Shown: in pieces, positions 1-6,862 of the stretch
How the letters are laid out: the number at the start of each line of letters is the position of its first letter
Position numbering within the stretch: position 1 is the first letter of the stretch
NCBI GenBank assembly: GCA_016288255.1
Contig: JAEEYS010000086.1
Span: 1-11,902, forward strand
Direction of reading: 5' to 3'
Length of the DNA stretch: 11,902 nt
Source: Bacillota bacterium
GTDB taxonomy: Bacteria; Bacillota; Tb-RUG-66
The notes under the pieces: model-generated
The model's database searches: none
What the model saw: the letters and a program-made list of their open reading frames with translations, nothing else
What the model was told of the DNA's origin: nothing
Made by a program: the position numbers and the translations under genes

Positions 1-1
1 G

Positions 2-91
2 ATCGGTATCAGCATCATTGCTTTTGTGGCCATTTTAAATACCTGCCCGGCCGTTGAAAATTGGCTGCACCGTGTCACAGGGTGGTATTAA
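2..91 (+). CDS. C-terminal end of a membrane protein (partial)
   Basis: The second reading frame is open from the left edge to a TAA at 89-91 and gives about 29 residues. They begin with a hydrophobic run (IGISIIAFVAIL) and end in a short polar, tryptophan-containing tail (HRVTGWY). This is what the last transmembrane helix and cytoplasmic or extracellular tail of an integral membrane protein look like. Too little remains to assign a family, and the start lies outside the window. No convincing hairpin terminator follows. The call rests only on the open frame and its hydrophobicity. Confidence 0.5.
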   Translation: MGISIIAFVAILNTCPAVENWLHRVTGWY

Positions 92-508
92 AAAAAGGAA
101 GCGGCTTTTATGGGGAAAATGTAGTAAGCAGGATAAAATGCAAAAAAGAGACATTTTTATTCTTGCTTTTTAAAATAAATCGTGATACCATATGTTTCAC
201 AATGAAATAAGTTTTTATGTCAATAAGAGTCCATGTAGATGCAAGGGATAACTATACCTATTTGCGTTTATATCGGCTCTTTTTTCTTTTGCCGAAATGT
301 TCTTTGAAAATAGAATCCGCGCCTATCGGGCATATGGTTTCCGGTTACCGAAATCGGGATGCTTGCCGTGACCCACCCCGTGTGGCAGCGAGCCAAGGAA
401 ACCATTACGGAGAAAAGAGGATCTCCAGGACGACCGAAAAGAGCGCGATAAACGTGATCAAAACAAGAAAGAGAAGAAATAGTTCATCCAAAATAGGGGG
501 GATTTTGT
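92..508. other. 417-base stretch without an intact gene; possible coding relic
   Basis: I see no gene with a credible start and ribosome binding site here. A weak promoter candidate is TTGCTT (163-168), 17 bases, TACCAT (186-191), which could serve the gene at 509. Between about 320 and the TAA at 449-451 one frame reads GIWFPVTEIGMLAV followed by a basic tail. This faintly resembles the last helix of a MATE-type transporter, but a stop lies just upstream and no start is present. It may be a decayed remnant or chance. A longer open frame at 217-558 runs through the ribosome binding site and start of the next gene and has a poor composition, so I do not annotate it. Confidence 0.35.
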
Positions 509-1141
509 ATGTCATACAGACCGACGATCTCTGTTTATGTCAACGGACAAATTGCTGATATAGGATATTATCGAAACTGGAGCGATAAGGACCTTTTTTA
601 TGAAGCGATTGCCATAGCCTCTGTTTTTCATGATTGCGGGACCGTGGAAGAGTATCGCAGCCGCGCTTTTCATACACAAAAGGTCGTTTATGCCGTTTCG
701 CCGGAAACCTTTGAAAACACGCAGGAGAATCTTAAATTTTTTGAGAGCTGTTCCGAGAACCCGATCATTGTGGATCTGACGCTGCAAAATATCTATGTAA
801 ACTATGGTTGTATCACAGAAAAAGAGCTTGCGATTTTTCATACCTTTGGCGACCCTTATACCTACGAGGAATTTGTGAGATTGGTGGAATTTAAGGAAAA
901 TCGTGAGGCGGGCTATTATGCCGAAAAAAAGAACAGGGAGGAATACCTAAAAAGACGGTATGATAACGTCCTACGGGCAAAAAAGATAGATCATCATATG
1001 GATTATGATCGTTTGCTTTCCTATTACCGTATCCCGTTTGGACAGCTTGATCTCATGAAAATCAAAGACCTGTTTTCTCATTTTGTCTCTCTGCAAAGCC
1101 GCTGTTCCGCGATGACCTGCGATCTGTTGCAAGCCGGATAA
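509..1141 (+). CDS. Hypothetical protein, 210 aa, unknown family
   Basis: This complete gene has a very clear ribosome binding site (AGGGGGG, ending 8 bases before the ATG). The product is soluble, with no signal peptide or transmembrane segment. It is rich in aromatic residues: the first 60 residues contain several tyrosines and the sequence WSDKDLFYEA. Residues about 125-165 are charged and probably helical (many E, K and R). I do not recognise a family or catalytic motif. The N-terminal pattern (short beta strand, NG turn, then an acidic helix) could be a small alpha/beta domain, but that is only an impression. It stands alone: 260 bases separate it from the next gene, with a weak promoter-like pair (TTAACA 1252-1257, AATATA 1276-1281) in between. 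Confidence 0.8.
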   Translation: MSYRPTISVYVNGQIADIGYYRNWSDKDLFYEAIAIASVFHDCGTVEEYRSRAFHTQKVVYAVSPETFENTQENLKFFESCSENPIIVDLTLQNIYVNYGCITEKELAIFHTFGDPYTYEEFVRLVEFKENREAGYYAEKKNREEYLKRRYDNVLRAKKIDHHMDYDRLLSYYRIPFGQLDLMKIKDLFSHFVSLQSRCSAMTCDLLQAG

Positions 1142-1401
1142 TGTATAGTGCCGCGCAGGCATAAAACGATTGGATATTGGACAGAGAGAAAAACAGGGAC
1201 TTTTTTGGCAAAGAAACAAACAGAATATTTTGGAGAGGGTACGAAAAAGTATTAACAAATAGCGCGATTTATGAGAATATAAAAGGTACAAGATAGGAAA
1301 AAAGGATCAGAACAAGGCGGCAGAAAGGGATATATGCCCCAAAACAGAGAAAAAAGCCGGAAAGAGTTCAAAACAGCAAATCGAAAGCGGGGGGATGCTT
1401 T

Positions 1402-2148
1402 ATGGAATATATCAGAGTAACAAAAGAGAATTTGGAAGAGGAACACATTTGCTGCGCCATTTCCAACAATAAAGACGTTCAGGTATCATCCAAAAAAGCC
1501 TGGCTGTCGGAGCGATTCAATGAGGGCTTGGTATTTTTAAAGAGTGTAGAGCGGGGAAAATGTTTTATTGAGTATATTCCTGCCGAGAACGCGTGGAATC
1601 CGCTGATCGCGGACGGCTATATGTATATTGACTGCTTATGGGTGTCCGGTTCTTTGAAAGGACATGGGTATTCCAGTGATCTGCTTGATCTTTGTGTAAA
1701 AGACAGCAAAAGCAAAGGAAAGAAAGGGCTATGTATTCTATCTTCCGCTAAGAAAAAGCCTTTTTTGGCCGACCCGAAATTTTTGAAGCACAAAGGCTTT
1801 GCGGTTTGTGACGAAGCGGATAATGGGATCCAGCTTTGGTATCTGCCCTTTCAGAAGGATACCGAGATCCCGCGGCTGAAAGAATGCGCAAAGCACCCGC
1901 ATATCGATGAAAAGGGATATGTGCTATATTATACCAGCCAATGTCCGTTCAACGCAAAATATGTTCCGATTCTGGAACGGTTCGCGAAAGAGCAGTCGAT
2001 ACCGTTTCGCGCGATCCATCTGCAAAAGAAAGAGGAAGCGCAAAATGCGCCTACTCCCATTACCACATACGCGCTGTTTTTCGACGGAGAATATATCACG
2101 AATGAACAAATGAACGAAAAGAAATTTTTGAAACTGATCCAAAAATAA
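1402..2148 (+). CDS. GNAT family N-acetyltransferase with C-terminal YoaP-like domain
   Basis: The 248-aa product has the two-part layout of Bacillus YoaP-type proteins. Residues about 1-145 form a divergent GNAT fold: a strand with YMYIDCLWVSG leads into the acetyl-CoA-binding turn GSLKGHGYSSDLL (83-95), the counterpart of the Q/RxxGxG/A motif. Residues about 170-248 match the YoaP domain: a thioredoxin-like beginning VLYYTSQCPFNAKYVP with Cys181, then PTPITTYALFFDGEYITNEQM near the end. The family acetylates an unknown amine, and the second domain may help choose the substrate. The start is fixed by a GGGGGG ribosome binding site 7 bases before the ATG. Only one Cys is present where a thioredoxin would have CxxC, so dithiol exchange is unlikely. 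The family call is firm; the substrate is unknown. Confidence 0.85.
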   Translation: MEYIRVTKENLEEEHICCAISNNKDVQVSSKKAWLSERFNEGLVFLKSVERGKCFIEYIPAENAWNPLIADGYMYIDCLWVSGSLKGHGYSSDLLDLCVKDSKSKGKKGLCILSSAKKKPFLADPKFLKHKGFAVCDEADNGIQLWYLPFQKDTEIPRLKECAKHPHIDEKGYVLYYTSQCPFNAKYVPILERFAKEQSIPFRAIHLQKKEEAQNAPTPITTYALFFDGEYITNEQMNEKKFLKLIQK

Positions 2149-2196
2149 AAAAGATGTTTTATGTTACACATTTTGTGTTTCTTATAGAGCATAAAA

Positions 2197-2319
2197 AAAC
2201 AAAGATAAAAACGCAACGCGCATTTTGAAAAATGTGCCAGAGCCGGTAGGTAGCCCGGCCGTCCTGTCCTTTGCGACAGGGTAAGTAACCTGCCCCTCCG
2301 GGTTGTCCCTTCTTTGTTT
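2197..2319 (+). promoter_or_regulatory. yjdF riboswitch (azaaromatic-binding class)
   Basis: A structured leader precedes a YjdF-family gene, its classic location. A 9-bp closing helix pairs AAACAAAGA (2197-2205) with TCTTTGTTT (2311-2319). Inside are a hairpin at 2218-2237 (8 bp, one G-U, TGAA loop), one at 2242-2259 (GCCGG/CCGGC), one at 2263-2280 (CCTGTC/GACAGG), and conserved-looking single-stranded blocks ACGCAACGCG and GGTAAGTAACCTG. yjdF RNAs are known to bind diverse azaaromatic compounds and are thought to act on translation. Here CCCTCC (2294-2299) can pair with the ribosome binding site GGAGGG (2334-2339), which fits translational control. There is no U-tract terminator before the gene. 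I identified the class from remembered sequence plus the gene partner, not from a covariance search. Confidence 0.9.
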
Positions 2320-2333
2320 AGAACACATTATAA

Positions 2334-2339
2334 GGAGGG
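2334..2339 (+). promoter_or_regulatory. Ribosome binding site of yjdF, sequesterable by the riboswitch
   Basis: GGAGGG lies 6 bases before the GTG start at 2346 and decides that start. It is exactly complementary to CCCTCC at 2294-2299 inside the riboswitch core. AGGGA (2336-2340) can also pair with TCCCT (2306-2310). Ligand-dependent exposure or hiding of this site is an inference from these pairings. Confidence 0.6.
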
Positions 2340-2345
2340 ATCGTT

Positions 2346-2762
2346 GTGGATAAGATAAGCGGAAAACTGACAGTGTTTTTTGAGGAACCCTTTTGGGTAG
2401 GTGTTTTTGAACGAGTATCGGATGGAAAATTGTCCGTGTGCAAGGTCACTTTTGGCGCCGAACCGAAAGAGCAAGAGGTTTTGGATTTTATTCTCAGACA
2501 CTACGGAGATCTCAAGTTCAGTCCGACTGTGGAAGCAAAGACAAAACAGACTGCGGATAATCCCAAACGAAGGCAGCGTGATGCAAAAGAGCAATTAAAA
2601 AGTTTGGGGATCGGGACAAAGTCTCAGCAGGCGCTTGCTATGCAGCGGGAAGAAATGAAAACAGAGCGCAGACAGATCAGCAAAGAGGAAAAAGAAGCAG
2701 AAAAACAGCGTCGGTTTGACTTGAAACAGCAAAAACGAAAAGAAAAGCACAAAGGGCATTGA
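2346..2762 (+). CDS. yjdF: YjdF family protein (DUF2992)
   Basis: The 138-aa product starts with the family's typical N-terminal block (KLTVFFEEPFWVGVFERV, then FGAEPKEQEVLDFIL). It continues into a long Lys/Glu/Gln/Arg-rich tail (about residues 85-138) likely to form an extended charged helix. Length and layout match YjdF/DUF2992 proteins. The biochemical role of YjdF is not established; the riboswitch link suggests a response to planar nitrogen-containing heteroaromatic compounds. The start is GTG behind AAGGAGGGA. An internal ATG further downstream would remove the conserved first block, so it is not used. It is probably transcribed alone with its riboswitch leader. Confidence 0.9.
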   Translation: MDKISGKLTVFFEEPFWVGVFERVSDGKLSVCKVTFGAEPKEQEVLDFILRHYGDLKFSPTVEAKTKQTADNPKRRQRDAKEQLKSLGIGTKSQQALAMQREEMKTERRQISKEEKEAEKQRRFDLKQQKRKEKHKGH

Positions 2763-2861
2763 TAGGATGTCCCGAAGTATCGGTTTAGAAGAGTTATGTG
2801 TTGGCGCGATAAGGGAATATTATTTTCTACTTTATAAGAAAGATAGGCTGTTTCAAGAAAA

Positions 2862-3374
2862 ATGACAGGCAAGGTCATGATAGCAGGATATAAAGGGGGG
2901 ATCGGTATCAAAAGAGTGATGTTAAGATCGGTATATGACGCGTTTGACTATGTCATGGCGCATTATTATCCGTTTGGCATGGAGGATCTGGTAGAGCGGT
3001 CCGATACGTATGCTGTCATTTCGATCCAAGACACCCATACAGGCGGGTTTGGATTTACCTTTCAAAAAAGCAAATATTGTAAAGATGTGCTGACACTGTA
3101 TTTTGATGATATCATAAAAGAAGTGGAAGGCGCGGTATTGTTTTCTGACAAGCAGGCAGAGGCGATCATAGAGTTCATTTTGGCGAATCAAAACGCAGAG
3201 ACTCTGCTGGTGCACTGCTATGGCGGAGAGTCCCGTTCCAGAGCGGTCGCCGCGTTCGCGGTCAAGATGCTGGGCGGAGACAATGCGGAATATTTTAAAA
3301 CAGGCAACCCAAACCAGTATGTATACGATACCTTGGAGGTTGCGTGGATCCGAAAACAATTTTTACGGGATTGA
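2862..3374 (+). CDS. Tyrosine-phosphatase-like protein (CX5R motif)
   Basis: The product (170 aa from this start) carries VHCYGGESRSRAVA (117-130). This is the HCX5R phosphate-binding loop of cysteine-dependent phosphatases, with nucleophile Cys119 and Arg125. Upstream, YAVISIQD and LTLYFDDI match the strands and the acidic loop of small dual-specificity or phage-type phosphatases, where an Asp of FDD may be the general acid. Whether the substrate is a protein or a small molecule cannot be read. The start is uncertain. ATG 2862 has almost no Shine-Dalgarno site, whereas a strong GGGGGG lies at 2895-2900 and the family-like N-terminus begins near residue 19. GTG 2916 or ATG 2919 are therefore good alternatives, though their spacing (15-18 bases) is long. 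Confidence 0.8.
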   Translation: MTGKVMIAGYKGGIGIKRVMLRSVYDAFDYVMAHYYPFGMEDLVERSDTYAVISIQDTHTGGFGFTFQKSKYCKDVLTLYFDDIIKEVEGAVLFSDKQAEAIIEFILANQNAETLLVHCYGGESRSRAVAAFAVKMLGGDNAEYFKTGNPNQYVYDTLEVAWIRKQFLRD

Positions 3375-3461
3375 TCTCTGAGCAGAGAACAGAAAACAAA
3401 AAGTGGTGAAGGGAACAAACGCATCATTCAGTGACTTATTTTATAGCATAGGAGGTCTTTT

Positions 3462-5291
3462 ATGCCGCCGGGAGGACGATTAGGAGGTCCGGGAGGACAC
3501 TACATGACAGAAGAGGAGAAAGCAGCGCAGCCAAAGATCACGTCGAAGCTCCTCAAACGAGTTTTTTCGTATTTAACACCTTATTGGAAGCAGTTTATTT
3601 TGGTACTGGTCTGTATTGCCGCGTCTTCTATTTTTAATTTGATGCCGTCAATACTGACCGGTAAGATCATTGACGAAGGCTTGATCGGAAGGAATATGCG
3701 CCTTTTGATCTTCTTTATCGTGGCATCTTTTGCCGTGACACTTGCCGCCAATTTGATAGGCGTGGTGGAAAGCTATATCAATACCTGGATTGCGCAGCAC
3801 ATTACCTATGATATGAGAAACCACATGTTTCGCCATCTGCAAAGCATGTCACAGCGGTTTTTTACCACAAACAACCAAGGGGATATCATTACCAGAATGA
3901 CCAGTGACATCGATGGAGTGGAATCGGTCATCACGAACACGTTCAAAAGCATTCTTTCCAATTCCATCACATTGATTTTTGCTCTTGCCGCCATGTTTCA
4001 GAAAAACTGGATGCTGGCGCTGTTGGGGATAGCGGTGATCCCGCTTTTTGTGCTCCCCACGCGTAAAGCGGGAAAAACAAGATGGACTTTGACGCGGGAA
4101 TCACAGGAATGCAATGATGAAGTCAACGGGATCCTCAATGAAACGCTGTCGGTAAGCGGTCAGCTTTTGGTCAAGCTGTTTGGCAAAGAACAGCAGGAAT
4201 ATGAACGGTATGAAAAAGTAAACAATAAAATGATCCAGCTCAATATCAAAGAAAGAATGGCAGGCCGCTGGTTTTTTATGATACTGAGCACCGTGACTAA
4301 TATAGGGCCGATGCTTCTTTATCTTGCGGGCGGCATTGTTATCATGAAATATGACAGTTCTTTGACGGTGGGGGATATTACGGTCTTGGTGGCGCTTCTT
4401 GGGAAAACCTATATGCCGGTAAACAGCCTTTTGAATATCCAAGTGGACTGGATGCGGTCTATGGCACTGTTTAGCCGTGTATTTGAATATTTTGATATGC
4501 CTGTTGAGATCGCCAACCCCAAACATCCTGTTTTTCCGTCTAAGGTGACAGGCCAAGTGGAGTTTTCTCATGTTAATTTTTCTTATGATGAAGATAGACA
4601 GATCCTGAAAAATATCAGCTTTAAACTGGAAAGCGGGCGGAGCATGGCGATCGTAGGACCGTCGGGGTCCGGAAAAAGCACCATCATCAATCTGATCCCC
4701 AGATTATATGATGTAAAAAGCGGCGTAGTCCGGTTTGATGACATAGATGTGCGGAGATTGGATCTTGATTTTCTCCGTAAAAATGTGGGGGTCGTTTCTC
4801 AGGAAACCTACCTTTTTAACGGAACGATCCGTGACAATCTTCGTTACGCCAATGCGGACGCTACAGAGGAGGAACTCATAGAAGCCTGTAAAAAAGCCAA
4901 TATCTATGATTTTATACAGAACCAGGAAAAAGGGCTGGATACCATGGTAGGGAATCGGGGCTTAAAGCTTTCCGGCGGGGAAAAGCAAAGGATCTCCATT
5001 GCGAGAGTGCTCCTGAAAGATCCGAAACTGCTGATTTTTGATGAAGCGACTTCCGCTCTTGATTCCATTTCCGAGAGCAAGATACAAGAAGCCATTGATC
5101 CCATTATCAAAGAAAGGACCAGTATTTTGATCGCGCACAGGCTTTCTACGATCCTTGCCGCAGATGAGATCTTTGTATTAAAAGACGGGCAGATCGTAGA
5201 ACACGGACAGCATCAGGAACTGGTGGCGGCAGGCGGCGTATATACCGAATTATACGAAACACAGTTTAAAAGAGTGGAAACAAAAAATTAG
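3462..5291 (+). CDS. ABC exporter: fused permease and ATP-binding protein
   Basis: This 609-aa half-transporter uses ATP to move a substrate outward across the membrane. A Gly/Pro-rich head (MPPGGRLGGPGGHY) precedes a type-1 exporter membrane domain (about residues 30-330) with hydrophobic segments near 43-62, 80-103, 158-178, 180-200 and 271-295. The ATPase domain (about 365-600) is complete: Walker A GPSGSGKST (399-407), Q-loop Gln447, signature LSGGEKQ (503-509), Walker B LLIFDE with catalytic Glu528, D-loop SALD, and switch His559. Since both ATP-site halves look intact, a homodimer is possible. Many relatives act as heterodimeric pairs, yet no partner gene is adjacent. TAGGAGG sits 7 bases before the ATG. 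The substrate (lipid, drug or peptide) cannot be inferred. Confidence 0.96.
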   Translation: MPPGGRLGGPGGHYMTEEEKAAQPKITSKLLKRVFSYLTPYWKQFILVLVCIAASSIFNLMPSILTGKIIDEGLIGRNMRLLIFFIVASFAVTLAANLIGVVESYINTWIAQHITYDMRNHMFRHLQSMSQRFFTTNNQGDIITRMTSDIDGVESVITNTFKSILSNSITLIFALAAMFQKNWMLALLGIAVIPLFVLPTRKAGKTRWTLTRESQECNDEVNGILNETLSVSGQLLVKLFGKEQQEYERYEKVNNKMIQLNIKERMAGRWFFMILSTVTNIGPMLLYLAGGIVIMKYDSSLTVGDITVLVALLGKTYMPVNSLLNIQVDWMRSMALFSRVFEYFDMPVEIANPKHPVFPSKVTGQVEFSHVNFSYDEDRQILKNISFKLESGRSMAIVGPSGSGKSTIINLIPRLYDVKSGVVRFDDIDVRRLDLDFLRKNVGVVSQETYLFNGTIRDNLRYANADATEEELIEACKKANIYDFIQNQEKGLDTMVGNRGLKLSGGEKQRISIARVLLKDPKLLIFDEATSALDSISESKIQEAIDPIIKERTSILIAHRLSTILAADEIFVLKDGQIVEHGQHQELVAAGGVYTELYETQFKRVETKN

Positions 5292-5483
5292 TCAAAAAAG
5301 AAAAAGACAAGAAGTCTATCAGGATAAAGAAGGTTTAAAATGGCTGAAAGTTCTTCAATAAGAGTATTCTTCTTTACGCTGCGTGACGCTTGAAAGCAAG
5401 CGATGAAGGACGAGAATCTGTACCGGAAGATACGCCCGAAGAAACGGTCAAACAGAAAAAAAGGAACATAAAAATTTTATATC
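5292..5483. other. Spacer after the ABC exporter, possible short coding relic
   Basis: No gene with start and ribosome binding site is visible. From about 5392 one frame reads an acidic, protein-like stretch (SDEGRESVPEDTPEETVKQK) without a proper start, and it runs on into the terminator hairpin. This could be a leftover C-terminal piece of a lost neighbour or chance. Confidence 0.25.
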
Positions 5484-5524
5484 CTCCCTCTGCGTTCATT
5501 TCTGCCAAAGGGAGATTTTTTTTT
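5484..5524 (+). terminator. Rho-independent terminator
   Basis: CTCCCT (5484-5489) pairs with AGGGAG (5509-5514), followed by a run of nine T from 5516. The loop is long (19 bases), so strength is moderate. It closes the transcription unit of the ABC exporter. Confidence 0.7.
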
Positions 5525-5547
5525 GGTCTTATTTTAGGAGGCAGAGT

Positions 5548-5652
5548 ATGCTTTTAAACATGTTTTTTCGTAAATTTCATATGATAAACAATGACATATA
5601 TCATTTTCTTATAATTTCTTACACGAATGCAGTCTACTGTGATATGATATAA
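5548..5652 (+). CDS. Candidate small ORF or leader peptide, 34 aa
   Basis: A near-perfect Shine-Dalgarno sequence (TAGGAGG, 5535-5541) lies 6 bases before an ATG that opens 34 codons (MLLNMFFRKFHMINND...), ending in TAA at 5650-5652. The peptide is hydrophobic and aromatic with no known motif. It lies just behind a terminator and overlaps the promoter of the next gene, so its own transcription would need read-through or a promoter inside the terminator region. Codon use is AT-rich, unlike the neighbours. It could be a leader peptide, a truncated gene start, or chance; only the strong ribosome binding site argues for it. Confidence 0.25.
   Translation: MLLNMFFRKFHMINNDIYHFLIISYTNAVYCDMI
5619..5648 (+). 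promoter_or_regulatory. Promoter of the Fe-S aldo/keto reductase gene
   Basis: TTACAC (-35, 5619-5624), an 18-base spacer, and TATGAT (-10, 5643-5648) lie about 60 bases before the start at 5708. Immediately upstream are short palindromes (TCATATGA at 5577-5584; ATGACATATATCAT, imperfect, at about 5591-5604) that could be operators. The promoter follows a terminator, as expected for a new unit. Confidence 0.6.
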
Positions 5653-5707
5653 AGAAGGAAAGCAGAGTAAAATAGATCTATTCCGTATCAAAAAGGGAGT
5701 GATATTG

Positions 5708-6736
5708 ATGAGAGAGATCACATTGGGAAGCACAGGGATCACAGTTTTGCAAAATGCGTTTGGGGCATTGCCCATCCAGAGGATTTCTCAAGAAGACGCT
5801 GTGGCGCTGCTGCGTCGGGCTTATGAAGGCGGGATGCGGTTTTTCGATACCGCCAGGGCTTATACGGACAGCGAGGTAAAGGTAGGCGAAGCTTTTTTTG
5901 GAATGCGTGAAAAAGTGTATATCGCTTCCAAGACAGCGGCAAAGACGCCAAAAGAGTTTTGGGAACATTTGGAAACCTCTTTACAGAACCTTCGGACGGA
6001 TTATATCGATCTATATCAGCTGCATTGCGTTCCGGAATGTTATCGACCGGGAGACGGCAGCGGGCTGTATGAATGCATGCTGGAAGCAAAACGGCAGGGA
6101 AAAATTCGGCATATCGGGATCACAACGCATAAATTGATTGTCGCGCAGGAGATCATTGAAAGCGGTCTTTATGAAACGTTACAGTATCCGTTCAGTTATC
6201 TGTCTACGGAAAAAGAAGCGGATCTGACACGGGCATGCGCGAAAAAAAATATGGGATTCATCGCGATGAAAGGATTGGCAGGGGGGCTTATTACCCATTC
6301 TCAAGCGGCAATGGCATTTATGTCGCAGTTTGATAACGTGCTTCCCATTTGGGGCGTGCAGAAAAGAGAAGAACTGGAAGAATGGCTTTCCTTTATGGAA
6401 AAAGAACCGAAAATGACAGAAGAGATCCGCGCTTTTATAGAAAAAGAACGGAAAGAACTGACAGGAGATTTCTGCCGCGGCTGCGGGTATTGCATGCCTT
6501 GCCCCGCGGGGATCGAGATCAATTCCTGCGCCAGAATGTCATTGATGCTGCGCCGGGCGCCTTCGCAGGCATGGCTGACAGAAGAATGGCAGGAAAAAAT
6601 GCAACAGATCGAAGACTGTTTGAACTGTCAGCAGTGTATGAGCAAGTGTCCTTATGAGCTCAACACACCGGAACTGTTAAAGAAAAATCTAGAAGACTAC
6701 AAACGAGTCATCGCGGGAGAAGTAAAGGTGCAGTAA
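5708..6736 (+). CDS. Aldo/keto reductase with C-terminal [4Fe-4S] clusters
   Basis: The 342-aa product joins a short (beta/alpha)8 aldo/keto reductase domain (about residues 1-215) to an Fe-S tail. The catalytic tetrad is present: Asp47 and Tyr52 (FFDTARAYTDSE), Lys75 (ASKT) and His106 (LYQLHC). The tail holds CRGCGYCMPCPAG (Cys256, 259, 262, 265) and CLNCQQCMSKCP (Cys304, 307, 310, 314), enough for two [4Fe-4S] clusters. Such enzymes are common in anaerobes; the clusters may exchange electrons with ferredoxin-like partners, but the substrate is unknown. I chose ATG 5708 because GGGAG ends 8 bases before it. GTG 5699 and TTG 5705 in the same frame would overlap that site. It is probably transcribed alone from the promoter at 5619-5648. 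Confidence 0.92.
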   Translation: MREITLGSTGITVLQNAFGALPIQRISQEDAVALLRRAYEGGMRFFDTARAYTDSEVKVGEAFFGMREKVYIASKTAAKTPKEFWEHLETSLQNLRTDYIDLYQLHCVPECYRPGDGSGLYECMLEAKRQGKIRHIGITTHKLIVAQEIIESGLYETLQYPFSYLSTEKEADLTRACAKKNMGFIAMKGLAGGLITHSQAAMAFMSQFDNVLPIWGVQKREELEEWLSFMEKEPKMTEEIRAFIEKERKELTGDFCRGCGYCMPCPAGIEINSCARMSLMLRRAPSQAWLTEEWQEKMQQIEDCLNCQQCMSKCPYELNTPELLKKNLEDYKRVIAGEVKVQ

Positions 6737-6862
6737 AAAAGTTTTCTATATCGCTGTAAAGTTTATTGAAAAGAGAAAAAATCGGTCAAAATTTTTGAGA
6801 ACGGCAAGTGTCGGAAGGATTTGACTATGATATAGCAGTACAAAGCAAATGGGAGATCACAT

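Noticed and set aside
217..558. 113-aa open frame on the + strand
   Set aside because: It has no ribosome site, runs over the strong ribosome site and start of the gene at 509, and its composition (basic, low order) does not look like a protein.
2218..2310. tRNA or 6S/SRP RNA in the hairpin-rich region
   Set aside because: No T-loop sequence, no cloverleaf arms and no SRP-type tetraloop motif. The hairpins with the following YjdF gene fit the yjdF riboswitch.
2401..2598. 65-aa open frame inside the yjdF gene
   Set aside because: It is out of frame with a well-supported YjdF product and lacks its own ribosome site.
4101..4571. 156-aa open frame on the - strand
   Set aside because: It is a shadow of the ABC exporter gene, rich in His, Lys and Arg as expected of antisense frames here.
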